The notes under the pieces are model-generated. The model was given only the letters and a program-made list of their open reading frames with translations, had not been told where the DNA came from and searched no databases. A stretch of 13,413 nt of DNA from Deltaproteobacteria bacterium. GTDB lineage: Bacteria; Desulfobacterota; DSM-4660; Desulfatiglandales; HGW-15. This document shows positions 1 to 5,825 of this stretch, piece after piece. Each line of letters opens with the position of its first letter. Within the stretch, counting starts at the first letter, position 1. The stretch is from the NCBI GenBank assembly GCA_016929815.1, contig JAFGIC010000080.1:1-13413 (forward strand). Direction: 5' to 3'. The translations under genes were made by a program, and so were the position numbers.

Positions 1-224
1 CCGGAATATTTTTCTTCTATGGAAACCGCATCTCCGACGCTGATCAGCTGTATAAGCTCGAGATCGGTCAGGTTGGGTGCATTCGAGTAAGTCAATGCCT
101 TTACAAGCGTGCGCGGCTCTGCCAGGCCCGTGCCGAGAAAAATGCTGCTGCCCGGTTTTATCTTCCTGAGTACTTCATCAGGGGAGACTACCCTGTTCTT
201 CCATTGTAGAGAGTCTTTCGGCAT
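1..224 (-). CDS. Acetyl-CoA hydrolase/transferase family protein (N-terminal part only)
   Basis: The reverse strand reads from ATG at 224 without a stop to the window edge, giving 74 codons of an unfinished gene. The peptide begins MPKDSLQWKNRVVSPDEVL and continues with IKPGSSIFLGTGLAEPR, which resembles the N-terminal glycine-rich segment of acetyl-CoA hydrolase / 4-hydroxybutyrate CoA-transferase family enzymes. These move CoA between short acyl groups or hydrolyse acyl-CoA in the cytoplasm. The catalytic Glu region lies beyond the edge, so the substrate cannot be judged, and some relatives carry extra domains such as an acetyltransferase. The start is supported by an AGGG just upstream and a well-formed promoter at 268-296. 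The plus-strand frame over this stretch is a shadow. Family assignment is fairly sure; exact function is not. Confidence 0.75.
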   Translation of the reverse strand, partial: MPKDSLQWKNRVVSPDEVLRKIKPGSSIFLGTGLAEPRTLVKALTYSNAPNLTDLELIQLISVGDAVSIEEKYS

Positions 225-255
225 TTTGTTCCCTATAAAAGATTCCAGCCAAATA

Positions 256-303
256 TTGCCGATTGAAAGTATAGAAGAATTGCCTGGGTGTGTCAATCGG
301 CAA
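256..303. repeat. 11-bp perfect inverted repeat flanking the CoA-transferase promoter (operator candidate)
   Basis: TTGCCGATTGA at 256-266 is matched exactly by TCAATCGGCAA at 293-303, with 26 bases between. One arm overlaps the -35 box and the other covers the expected transcription start. Half-sites are about 37 bp apart centre to centre. This arrangement suits a regulator contacting both ends of the promoter. The regulator is not identifiable from the window. Confidence 0.55.
268..296 (-). promoter_or_regulatory. Sigma70-type promoter of the CoA-transferase gene
   Basis: On the minus strand there is TTGACA (291-296), a 17-base spacer and TATACT (268-273). This is a perfect -35 and a -10 with one mismatch at optimal spacing. 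Transcription would start near 261, leaving a 5' leader of about 37 bases before the ATG at 224. Confidence 0.7.
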
Positions 304-424
304 GGACAGCAACATAATCTCAATATTAATGTTTTTATTTATTGTTCTTATGAGAGAAGGCTTGCATCCCGTTGCAAGAAGTGATTAGATAATAAAACAA
401 TTCGAATCAATCAGGGACTATCCT

Positions 425-1303
425 ATGCGAATTATGACACTTTTACTGATGCTGGTTCTGGGCTCCCCGGCAATTGCGGCCGAACATGAGGCGGATGTGT
501 CAGGAGACATCTCCATGCAAGGCGTGTCAGATATACAGACGGAAGGGACTACGATTGATGAATTATTCTCACTTTACCAGCCCTTCGGGGTTAATTTTGC
601 CGCATATGAACCGGTCTATTTTCTTGTAGGGACCAATCCTGAAGAGAGCAAGTTTCAGATCAGCTTCAAGTATCAGTTCTTCAGGGAAGACAATTATATT
701 GCAGTAAATCATCCGTGGGTTAAGGGTTTCAATGTGGGCTATACCCAGACCTCTTTCTGGGACCTTAAGACCGCCTCCGCACCTTTTAAAGACACCAGTT
801 ACAAGCCGGAGGTGTTTTACCTGTCATCCAATATGAATATCCGACCCGACTGGATGAAAGTCTTTATAATAAATACGGGATTCAGGCATGAATCCAACGG
901 CCAGGGGGAGGATATGTCCAGAAGCACCAATTCCTTTTATCTGAGGCCGATTTTTGCATTCTATAGGGAAAACGGAAGATTCGGTTTAATAGTGACGCCC
1001 AGGGTGCGCTTCTATATTAAGAACTCCGATGTATCCAACCCTGATCTTCCTGATTACAGGGGGTGCTTTGATCTGGATGTTAAATTCGGGAAGGCCGGAA
1101 ATTTTGTTATAGGCGCAAACCTGGCCTTTGCAAAGAAGGGAGCTTCTTTCCAGACGGACCTTACTTATCCTTTAAATAATTACATATTCAGGGACCTGAA
1201 CCTGTTTCTGCATGTCCAGTATGTAGATGCCCTGGCGGAGAGTCTTATCGATTATCGAAAAAGAAACAGGGCGCTCAGGATAGGTTTTGCACTTATAAGA
1301 TAA
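425..1303 (+). CDS. pldA: Outer membrane phospholipase A (PldA/OMPLA)
   Basis: The enzyme is an outer-membrane beta-barrel that hydrolyses acyl esters of phospholipids that reach the outer leaflet; in characterised homologues it works as a calcium-dependent dimer. The 292-residue product starts with a Sec-type signal peptide (residues 1-19, ending PAIAA). The active site is visible as GFRHESNGQ at 152-160, with His155 and Ser157, and the third member Asn169 in SRSTNSF. The 14-residue His-to-Asn spacing equals that of the E. coli His142/Ser144/Asn156 triad. Family segments around APFKDTSYKPE (119-129) and a C-terminal SLIDYRKR (273-280) are also present. Length is close to the E. coli protein (289 aa). 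An AGGGA about 9 bases upstream supports the ATG. The stop is 4 bases from the htpX stop on the other strand. Identification is firm. Confidence 0.93.
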   Translation: MRIMTLLLMLVLGSPAIAAEHEADVSGDISMQGVSDIQTEGTTIDELFSLYQPFGVNFAAYEPVYFLVGTNPEESKFQISFKYQFFREDNYIAVNHPWVKGFNVGYTQTSFWDLKTASAPFKDTSYKPEVFYLSSNMNIRPDWMKVFIINTGFRHESNGQGEDMSRSTNSFYLRPIFAFYRENGRFGLIVTPRVRFYIKNSDVSNPDLPDYRGCFDLDVKFGKAGNFVIGANLAFAKKGASFQTDLTYPLNNYIFRDLNLFLHVQYVDALAESLIDYRKRNRALRIGFALIR

Positions 1304-1307
1304 ACAA

Positions 1308-2237
1308 TTACCTCATAAGCCTTTTCCATGTCTCTTCCGCGTCCTCTTTGCCGGTCTTTTTATATGGGCTATTATCTGTCGCCTCAATAAAGTTCATTAT
1401 ACCCGTCAATCTTGCGATCCTGTCCTCAAGGGGAGGGTGTGTGGAAAAAAGCGAGGAAAGACCGCGTCCGCTAAGCGGATTGACAATAAACATATGGGCG
1501 GTATTTTCACCGGCGGCATGCATTGGTATTCTTTTGGAATATGACCCGAGCTTTTCCAGGGCGCCGGCAAGGCCTTCGGGATGGCCGGTAAATGACGCTC
1601 CTGTGGAATCGGCCAGGTATTCCCTTGACCTGGAAATGGCCATCTGGATAAGCATGGCGGCAAGAGGAGCAAGAATAGACATGATGAGCAGCCCTACAGC
1701 GCCGACGCCGTTCCTGTTATTGTCGGATCTGCCCCCCAGAAAGGCGGTCCATCTCGCCATGCTGGCTATTATCATTATTGCACCCGCCATGGTCGCGGCG
1801 ATTGAGCCTATGAGGATGTCCCTGTTCTTTATGTGGGCCATCTCGTGTGAAATGACGCCTGTAATCTCGTCCGTGTTCATCAGGTTTAGAAGGCCTTCGG
1901 TTACTGCGACAACAGCGTGTTCAGGATTTCTTCCTGTGGCAAAGGCGTTGGGAGATTGCTCCGGGATGACATATACCCTTGGCATAGGCAGGTTTGCTTT
2001 CTGTGCTATCTGATTTACTATCCCGTAAATTCGTGGATTTTCCCCTGGCGTCACCTCCCTTGCCCTGTACATCTTAAGGACGATTTTATCCGAAAACCAG
2101 TAGCTGAAAAAGTTCATGCCTATGGCAAGGATAAAGGCGAATATCATGCCCTGCTGGCCGCCTATAAGCCTTCCTATAAATACGATAAGGGCTGTCATAA
2201 CGCCTAAAAGCATGGCTGTCTTGAACCAGTTTCCCAT
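1308..2237 (-). CDS. htpX: Zinc metalloprotease HtpX (M48 family)
   Basis: HtpX is an inner-membrane zinc endopeptidase that, in E. coli, helps remove misfolded membrane proteins. The 309-residue product has hydrophobic segments at about 7-24 and 31-47, then a cytoplasmic protease domain with the zinc motif HEMAH at 131-135. Two further hydrophobic stretches lie near 140-160 and 179-200, and the third zinc ligand is probably Glu206 in SREYLAD. The ATG at 2237 is preferred over an in-frame start 19 codons upstream, because AAGGAG lies at the right distance before it and MGNWFKTAML is the usual start of the family. The longer version would also begin upstream of the likely -10 box. It is divergent from the glycosyltransferase gene and convergent with pldA. 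Both genes concern envelope integrity, though nothing shows co-regulation. Confidence 0.93.
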   Translation of the reverse strand: MGNWFKTAMLLGVMTALIVFIGRLIGGQQGMIFAFILAIGMNFFSYWFSDKIVLKMYRAREVTPGENPRIYGIVNQIAQKANLPMPRVYVIPEQSPNAFATGRNPEHAVVAVTEGLLNLMNTDEITGVISHEMAHIKNRDILIGSIAATMAGAIMIIASMARWTAFLGGRSDNNRNGVGAVGLLIMSILAPLAAMLIQMAISRSREYLADSTGASFTGHPEGLAGALEKLGSYSKRIPMHAAGENTAHMFIVNPLSGRGLSSLFSTHPPLEDRIARLTGIMNFIEATDNSPYKKTGKEDAEETWKRLMR

Positions 2238-2266
2238 TTTAATCTCCTTTTCATTTATGCGATATA

Positions 2267-2294
2267 ATGTTAATATCCCAACGGTCCTTGTCAA
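2267..2294 (-). promoter_or_regulatory. Probable htpX promoter
   Basis: Reading the minus strand, TTGACA (2289-2294) is followed after 16 bases by TAACAT (2267-2272). The -35 is perfect; the -10 matches 4 of 6. A start near 2260 would give a short leader of about 23 bases containing the AAGGAG site of htpX. Confidence 0.5.
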
Positions 2295-2348
2295 GGGATT
2301 GTATATTTTGTCTCAGGATTAGAAAACTTTAAAATAGGACATAATCTT

Positions 2349-3206
2349 TTGAAGATATTAATAATAAGGGCGGGCGCGATGGGAGATACCCTCATGCTCA
2401 TGCCATCCATACGGGCGCTTGGAAAAAGCGCCGAGATTACATTAGCAGGCAGAAGGCCCGGCATTGATTATTTAAGACCTTATGTTGACCGATGCATAGA
2501 TGTAGAGACATCTGGCTGGCACAGGCTTTTTATGGAAGTCAGCGATAATACACCGCCCTTAACCCCCCCGCCTGATTATGTGACAGCCTTTCTGAATGAT
2601 CCGGACGGACGATTGAGGGACAAACTTGAGAGGCTTTTCCCGAACAGTTCCGTAAATATATTCCCGGTCTTCCCGCCTGAACGGCATAAGGGGCATATTG
2701 CGTTGTACATGGCAAAGGTCATGCAGGACGCCGGCCTGCCCATAGACGGTGAACGCGCATTTGAGGAATCGCTCGAATTCCCCCTCCTGCGCCCTGACTC
2801 TTGCGCGCCGGTAGATGAAGGGCTTGTAGTGATTCATCCGGGTTCCGGCTCACAGAGGAAGAACTACCCGCCATCTTTCTGGCTCCGTTTGATAACTGAA
2901 ATAAAAGAAATACAGCACAGCAACGCCGGAAGAATCATACTGCTGATAGGTCCGGCAGAGGAGGGCGTTCTGCCTGTTTTCCGGGGAAGCCTGAAGAAAA
3001 GGGATGTATTGATTAAGGTCCTGCCTGAAAAGGAAGAATTGATATCCATCCTGTCTAAAGGAGCTGTTTATATCGGTCATGACAGCGGTGTCACCCACCT
3101 GGCGGCCATGACGGGGATTAATGTAATAGCGCTTTTTAAAAACAGCCCGGTGGAGCAATGGAGACCGCTTGGACCTAATGTGATGATAATAAGGAATGGA
3201 GACTAA
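2349..3206 (+). CDS. Glycosyltransferase family 9 (lipopolysaccharide heptosyltransferase-like)
   Basis: GT9 enzymes transfer heptose from ADP-heptose to the growing LPS core or to related surface glycans on the cytoplasmic face of the inner membrane. The 285-residue product shows the family marks: MKILIIRAGAMGDTLM at the N-terminus (first Rossmann strand and GD), IHPGSGSQRKNYP at 162-174, and YIGHDSGVTHLAA at 241-253 for nucleotide-sugar binding, followed by WRPLGP. It is shorter than typical WaaC/WaaF proteins (roughly 320-350 aa), so the acceptor cannot be named. Translation starts at TTG (2349): AGGA lies 9 bases upstream, and the first ATG inside would lose the first beta strand. The TAA stop overlaps the panE stop on the opposite strand by 3 bases. 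No other LPS genes are nearby. Confidence 0.85.
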   Translation: MKILIIRAGAMGDTLMLMPSIRALGKSAEITLAGRRPGIDYLRPYVDRCIDVETSGWHRLFMEVSDNTPPLTPPPDYVTAFLNDPDGRLRDKLERLFPNSSVNIFPVFPPERHKGHIALYMAKVMQDAGLPIDGERAFEESLEFPLLRPDSCAPVDEGLVVIHPGSGSQRKNYPPSFWLRLITEIKEIQHSNAGRIILLIGPAEEGVLPVFRGSLKKRDVLIKVLPEKEELISILSKGAVYIGHDSGVTHLAAMTGINVIALFKNSPVEQWRPLGPNVMIIRNGD

Positions 3207-4123
3207 AGCATTTCCTGATAGCTTTCCTCTATTGCCTTTACGATATTGGCAAGCATGCGGTTTGCCGGTGTCGGTATCCCCATCATCTCCCCTTCCGTTA
3301 CTATTGCCCCGTTAATGAAGTCAATCTCTGTCGGTTTTTTGTTGAGGATATCCTGGAGCATGGATGATATGTTCCCCGAGGTGTCACGGCATACCTCTGT
3401 AACGCGCGCCAAAGGATCCTCATAGGGCAACAGGATCTTTTTTGCCGCGGCTACGGCCTCAGCCTCCCTCACAAGCTCCTCCATGATCAGACTTGTTCCT
3501 GTCAAAACGGGAAGTCTGCCGTTTTTCAGCCTGGCGACTGCGGTCAGGGCGTTGATGCCTGCATTAATGACAAGTTTGCCCCATAACAGCCGTTCAATAT
3601 TATCCGTTGTCTCAGACTGGAATCCCGCCCTGTTCAGTGCCGAGGCGATCCTTTCAGGGAGGCCTTGCGCCCTGCCTTCAGGCCCTATAACAGTGGTCCC
3701 CTGGCCCGCGTGCCTTATCCTTCCGCTTCCGAGCATCGTGGCGCCCTCTGCCGTAACCCCTCCCAGAACCATGTCCTCGCCAAAGAGATCTTTAAGGATC
3801 TCAATGTTACCTATCCCGTTCTGAAGGGTAAGTATTATTGTCTCCGAAGAGAGCATTTTTTTGAGAGCCGTTCCTGCCTCCCCGGTCTTATATGACTTGA
3901 CGCAAAGGAGGATGGCGTCGAACCTGTCTGTTATTTCTCCGGCAATTACAGGGACCATTGCGTTGTATTTGCCGGAGATCCCTTCAACTATTATGCCCTG
4001 CCGGTTCAGTTCTTCGGCCCTTTCCCTTTTGTAATCCAGAAGGGTAACGTCAAACCCGGCCATTTTAAGGCGCGCACTGAAAAGACATCCCATTGCGCCC
4101 GGTCCCACGATGAGAAATCGCAT
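3203..4123 (-). CDS. panE: 2-dehydropantoate 2-reductase (PanE/ApbA family)
   Basis: The enzyme uses NADPH to reduce 2-dehydropantoate to pantoate, the step after PanB in pantothenate and CoA synthesis. The 306-residue product begins with the dinucleotide-binding loop MRFLIVGPGAMG. It then has LLCVKSYKT (72-80) and TLQNGIGN (99-106). The C-terminal helical domain has the catalytic lysine Lys183 in WGKLVINAGINALTA, and a substrate-binding region with SSMLQDI (253-259) and EIDFINGAIV (266-275). Length matches the family. AGGAGG stands just before the ATG. It lies 9 bases downstream of panB in the same direction, so the two are almost certainly cotranscribed and perform consecutive reactions. 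This context favours true PanE over other ketopantoate-reductase-like family members. Confidence 0.93.
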   Translation of the reverse strand: MRFLIVGPGAMGCLFSARLKMAGFDVTLLDYKRERAEELNRQGIIVEGISGKYNAMVPVIAGEITDRFDAILLCVKSYKTGEAGTALKKMLSSETIILTLQNGIGNIEILKDLFGEDMVLGGVTAEGATMLGSGRIRHAGQGTTVIGPEGRAQGLPERIASALNRAGFQSETTDNIERLLWGKLVINAGINALTAVARLKNGRLPVLTGTSLIMEELVREAEAVAAAKKILLPYEDPLARVTEVCRDTSGNISSMLQDILNKKPTEIDFINGAIVTEGEMMGIPTPANRMLANIVKAIEESYQEML

Positions 4124-4132
4124 AATCTCCTC

Positions 4133-4966
4133 CTAAAGTTTATCGGCTTCCTGTTTGTCCATGGAAAAAGAGTGCTCAGGCCCTGGGAATTTGCCTGCCT
4201 CGACATCCGCCTTATATTTGGCAATAGCCTCTTTGATCATAGGTGTCAGGTTTATATACTGTTTTACAAACTTTGGCGTGAATCTGTCAAAGAGCCCGAC
4301 AAGATCGTGGTAAACAAGTACCTGGCCGTCGCAGTCCTTCCCTGCGCCGATTCCTATTGTAGGTATCTTAAGATCCCCGGTGATGCGAGATGCCAGAAAG
4401 TCAGGGATGCATTCGAAGACAATCATAAAGGCCCCGGCCTCATCAAGGTCCTTTGCGGATTGAATAAGCTTCCTGGCGCTTTCGGCGTTTTTCCCCTGTA
4501 CCTTATATCCGCTCAGCATGGTGGCTGTCTGGGGTGTAAGTCCTATGTGGGCGCAGACCGGAATCCCCGCCCGTACGATGGCCCTTACTGTAGATGCCAT
4601 GTCGCTCCCGCCTTCCAGTTTTACGGCATCGCAACCGGCCTCCTTGATAAAGCGACCGGCGTTTTCAACGGCCTTTTCATGACTTACCTGGTAGGAAAGA
4701 AAAGGCATGTCCCCGATGATAAAGCCGCTGTTAACACCCCTGGCTACGGCCCTGCAGTGATAAAGCATTTCATCCATGGTAACGGGTACGGTTGATTCGT
4801 ATCCCAGGACGACATTCGCAAGGGAATCTCCGACAAGGATGGTGTCAATCCCCACCTGGTCCAGTATCCTTGCCGTCGGATAATCATAGGCCGTGACCAT
4901 GGTAATCTTCTGTTGATTTTGTTTTTTTTCAAGCAATTCCGCGATAGTGACTTTTTTTCTGCTCAT
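4133..4966 (-). CDS. panB: 3-methyl-2-oxobutanoate hydroxymethyltransferase (PanB)
   Basis: PanB transfers a hydroxymethyl group from 5,10-methylene-tetrahydrofolate to 3-methyl-2-oxobutanoate, the first committed step to pantothenate. The 277-residue TIM-barrel shows MVTAYDYP (23-30), then VGDSLANVVLGYESTVPVT (45-63) with the metal ligand Asp47, and GDMPF with Asp86. Glu118 in VKLEGG, HIGLTPQ (140-146), the likely catalytic Glu185 in VFECIP, and IGIGAG (204-209) follow. The length is slightly above E. coli PanB (264 aa), with extra hydrophilic residues at the C-terminus. A GGAG precedes the ATG. It is the first gene of a panB-panE operon; panC and panD are not in the window. Confidence 0.95.
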   Translation of the reverse strand: MSRKKVTIAELLEKKQNQQKITMVTAYDYPTARILDQVGIDTILVGDSLANVVLGYESTVPVTMDEMLYHCRAVARGVNSGFIIGDMPFLSYQVSHEKAVENAGRFIKEAGCDAVKLEGGSDMASTVRAIVRAGIPVCAHIGLTPQTATMLSGYKVQGKNAESARKLIQSAKDLDEAGAFMIVFECIPDFLASRITGDLKIPTIGIGAGKDCDGQVLVYHDLVGLFDRFTPKFVKQYINLTPMIKEAIAKYKADVEAGKFPGPEHSFSMDKQEADKL

Positions 4967-5036
4967 ATTTTATCTCCATTCAATAGGTGAGAATGATAAT
5001 GACAGGAAAGCACATAAAGCAATCAAAATAAAAAAA

Positions 5037-5065
5037 ATTTTATCATATCATATTAGATAACGCAA
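5037..5065 (-). promoter_or_regulatory. Probable panB-panE promoter
   Basis: On the minus strand, TTGCGT (5060-5065), a 17-base spacer and TAAAAT (5037-5042) lie in an AT-rich gap. A TG one base before the -10 gives it extended -10 character and offsets the weak -35. The leader to the panB ATG would be about 65 bases. Confidence 0.45.
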
Positions 5066-5149
5066 ATATTGCCGTGTATTTCTATTAAATTTCTCCAGGC
5101 GAGGAGAAGGCACAGCCATTAAAATCTTTTAAAAAATATTGACATGGTA

Positions 5150-5178
5150 TTGAATATATGTACATATGAACATATAGT
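5150..5178 (+). promoter_or_regulatory. Promoter of the arsR/RND operon with overlapping palindromic operator
   Basis: TTGAAT (5150-5155) and TATAGT (5173-5178) are separated by 17 bases and match sigma70 boxes at 4/6 and 5/6. The spacer and -10 are filled by palindromes: ATATGTACATAT (5156-5167) is perfectly self-complementary, and ATATG-AA-CATAT (5164-5175) overlaps it. ATATGAACATAT resembles operators of ArsR/SmtB-family repressors, which usually sit on the promoter of their own gene. A TTGACA at 5139-5144 is nearby but has no good -10 at the correct distance. Inference: the ArsR-type product of 5202-5555 binds here and represses its own operon. Confidence 0.55.
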
Positions 5179-5201
5179 AATATAAAAGGGAATCAAATAG
5201 A

Positions 5202-5555
5202 ATGGAAAATTATGAAAAAAATGCGATCTACAGGCTTCACGCAGAGTTCTGCCAGACTCTTTCCGACGCCAACCGGTTGCTTATAATAAGTGAATTGAGC
5301 AAGGGGGAGGCCTCCGTGAATGAACTGATAAATCATCTTGGATTGCGTCAATCAAACGTGTCCAAACACCTCGCATTAATGAGGGAGAGAGGTCTTGTGT
5401 CAACCCGTCGTGGGGGAGCCTGCATTTATTACAGTCTGGCGGACAAAAGGATCTTCGAGGCAATCCGCATTTTGATGGATGTCCACCGTGACCTGATAGA
5501 AAAGCGACATTCTTTGTCAAACGATATCCATGTATTTTCTGCCGATAAAAGATAA
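5202..5555 (+). CDS. ArsR/SmtB-family winged-helix transcriptional regulator
   Basis: This is a 117-residue dimeric repressor-type DNA-binding protein. The winged helix is clear: LSDANRLLIISEL (20-32), then the helix-turn-helix SVNELINHLGLRQSNVSKHL (38-57), and the wing with GLVSTRRGGACIYYSL (64-79). The classic arsenic/cadmium motif ELCVC is absent from the recognition-side helix (SVNELI instead). The only cysteines are Cys17, in FCQTL of the first helix, and Cys74, in the wing. Metal or thiol/redox sensing through these two is possible but unproven. The cysteine positions of the persulfide sensors SqrR/BigR are not obviously matched. It is the first gene of the plus-strand operon, its promoter holds palindromes, and the ferredoxin-like gene starts 31 bases downstream behind a strong AAGGAGGT. 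The signal it senses is unknown. Confidence 0.88.
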   Translation: MENYEKNAIYRLHAEFCQTLSDANRLLIISELSKGEASVNELINHLGLRQSNVSKHLALMRERGLVSTRRGGACIYYSLADKRIFEAIRILMDVHRDLIEKRHSLSNDIHVFSADKR

Positions 5556-5700
5556 TCTGATTAATAAATGAAGGAGGTATAGATCCATGCCTGCAAAAAT
5601 GGCCTTAATTCAATTTGACAAATGCCGCCCGGAGATGTGCGAAAACGGGGTCTGCGTAGCGGCCAAGGCATGTCCACACAAGCTGATAAAACAGGAAGAA

Positions 5701-5733
5701 CCCTATGACTTCCCTATGACTTCCCTATGACTA
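5701..5733. repeat. 11-bp tandem direct repeat, three copies
   Basis: The unit CCCTATGACTT is present at 5701-5711 and 5712-5722, and a third copy at 5723-5733 differs only at its last base. The unit is not a multiple of three, so gain or loss of one copy changes the reading frame of the ferredoxin-like gene. Such tracts arise and vanish by replication slippage. Confidence 0.9.
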
Positions 5734-5810
5734 ACCCATCTCTTTGCAAGGGGTGTGGCGAGTGTGCCAGGGCCTGTCAGGCCCAGGCTATAAAAATTAT
5801 GGAAATGTGA
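5727..5810 (+). CDS. Possible separately translated C-terminal ferredoxin half (27 aa)
   Basis: ATG at 5727 overlaps the TGA that ends the upstream half (ATGA, 5727-5730) and opens a 27-residue frame, MTNPSLCKGCGECARACQ and onward to TGA at 5808-5810. There is no close Shine-Dalgarno, so translation would depend on ribosomes reinitiating after the upstream stop. If made, it would hold one complete C-x2-C-x2-C-x3-C [4Fe-4S] site. It may simply be the out-of-frame remainder of a broken gene. Confidence 0.35.
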   Translation: MTNPSLCKGCGECARACQAQAIKIMEM

Positions 5811-5825
5811 TCTCAAGGAGTAATT

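Larger units (their letters stand above)
5587..5810 (+). pseudogene. Small dicluster [4Fe-4S] ferredoxin-like gene, interrupted by an 11-bp tandem repeat
   Basis: A gene behind AAGGAGGT starts MPAKMALIQFDKCRPEMC. Its first half carries one four-cysteine set (Cys13, 18, 23 and 29, C-x4-C-x4-C-x5-CP), recalling the RLI/ABCE1-type Fe-S N-terminus. The frame ends at TGA (5728-5730) after 47 residues. The second half, in another frame from 5727, encodes a canonical CKGCGECARACQ cluster motif and ends at 5810. Between the halves, CCCTATGACTT occurs twice, at 5701-5711 and 5712-5722, followed by CCCTATGACTA at 5723. With only two units the two halves join into one 70-residue protein with eight cysteines. 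The gene is therefore broken by one extra 11-bp copy, or is expressed as two pieces, or reflects an assembly error. The second cluster has Gln rather than the usual Pro after its last Cys. Electron transfer is a family inference; the partner is unknown. Confidence 0.8.

Noticed and set aside
361..378. CTTGCA/TGCAAG short hairpin before pldA
   Set aside because: Six pairs with no T-run and no link to a gene end; too weak to call a terminator or operator.
109..384. Plus-strand 91-codon open frame
   Set aside because: It lies antisense to the CoA-transferase gene and runs through that gene's promoter; it has no ribosome site or recognisable protein pattern.
1304..1307. Terminator between the convergent pldA and htpX genes
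   Set aside because: Only four bases separate the stops, and no clear GC-rich hairpin with a T-run was seen around them.
2308..2335. TTGTCT and TAAAAT as a promoter for the glycosyltransferase gene
   Set aside because: The implied start near 2342 would leave the AGGA ribosome site (2336-2339) outside the transcript.
4989..5000. GAGAATGATAAT upstream of panB, similar to a Fur box
   Set aside because: Only about two of the three GATAAT-type hexamers fit and the inverted half is missing. A pantothenate operon is not an expected Fur target.
5139..5144. Perfect TTGACA before arsR as the -35 box
   Set aside because: No acceptable -10 lies 16-18 bases downstream; the pair TTGAAT/TATAGT with a 17-base spacer fits better.
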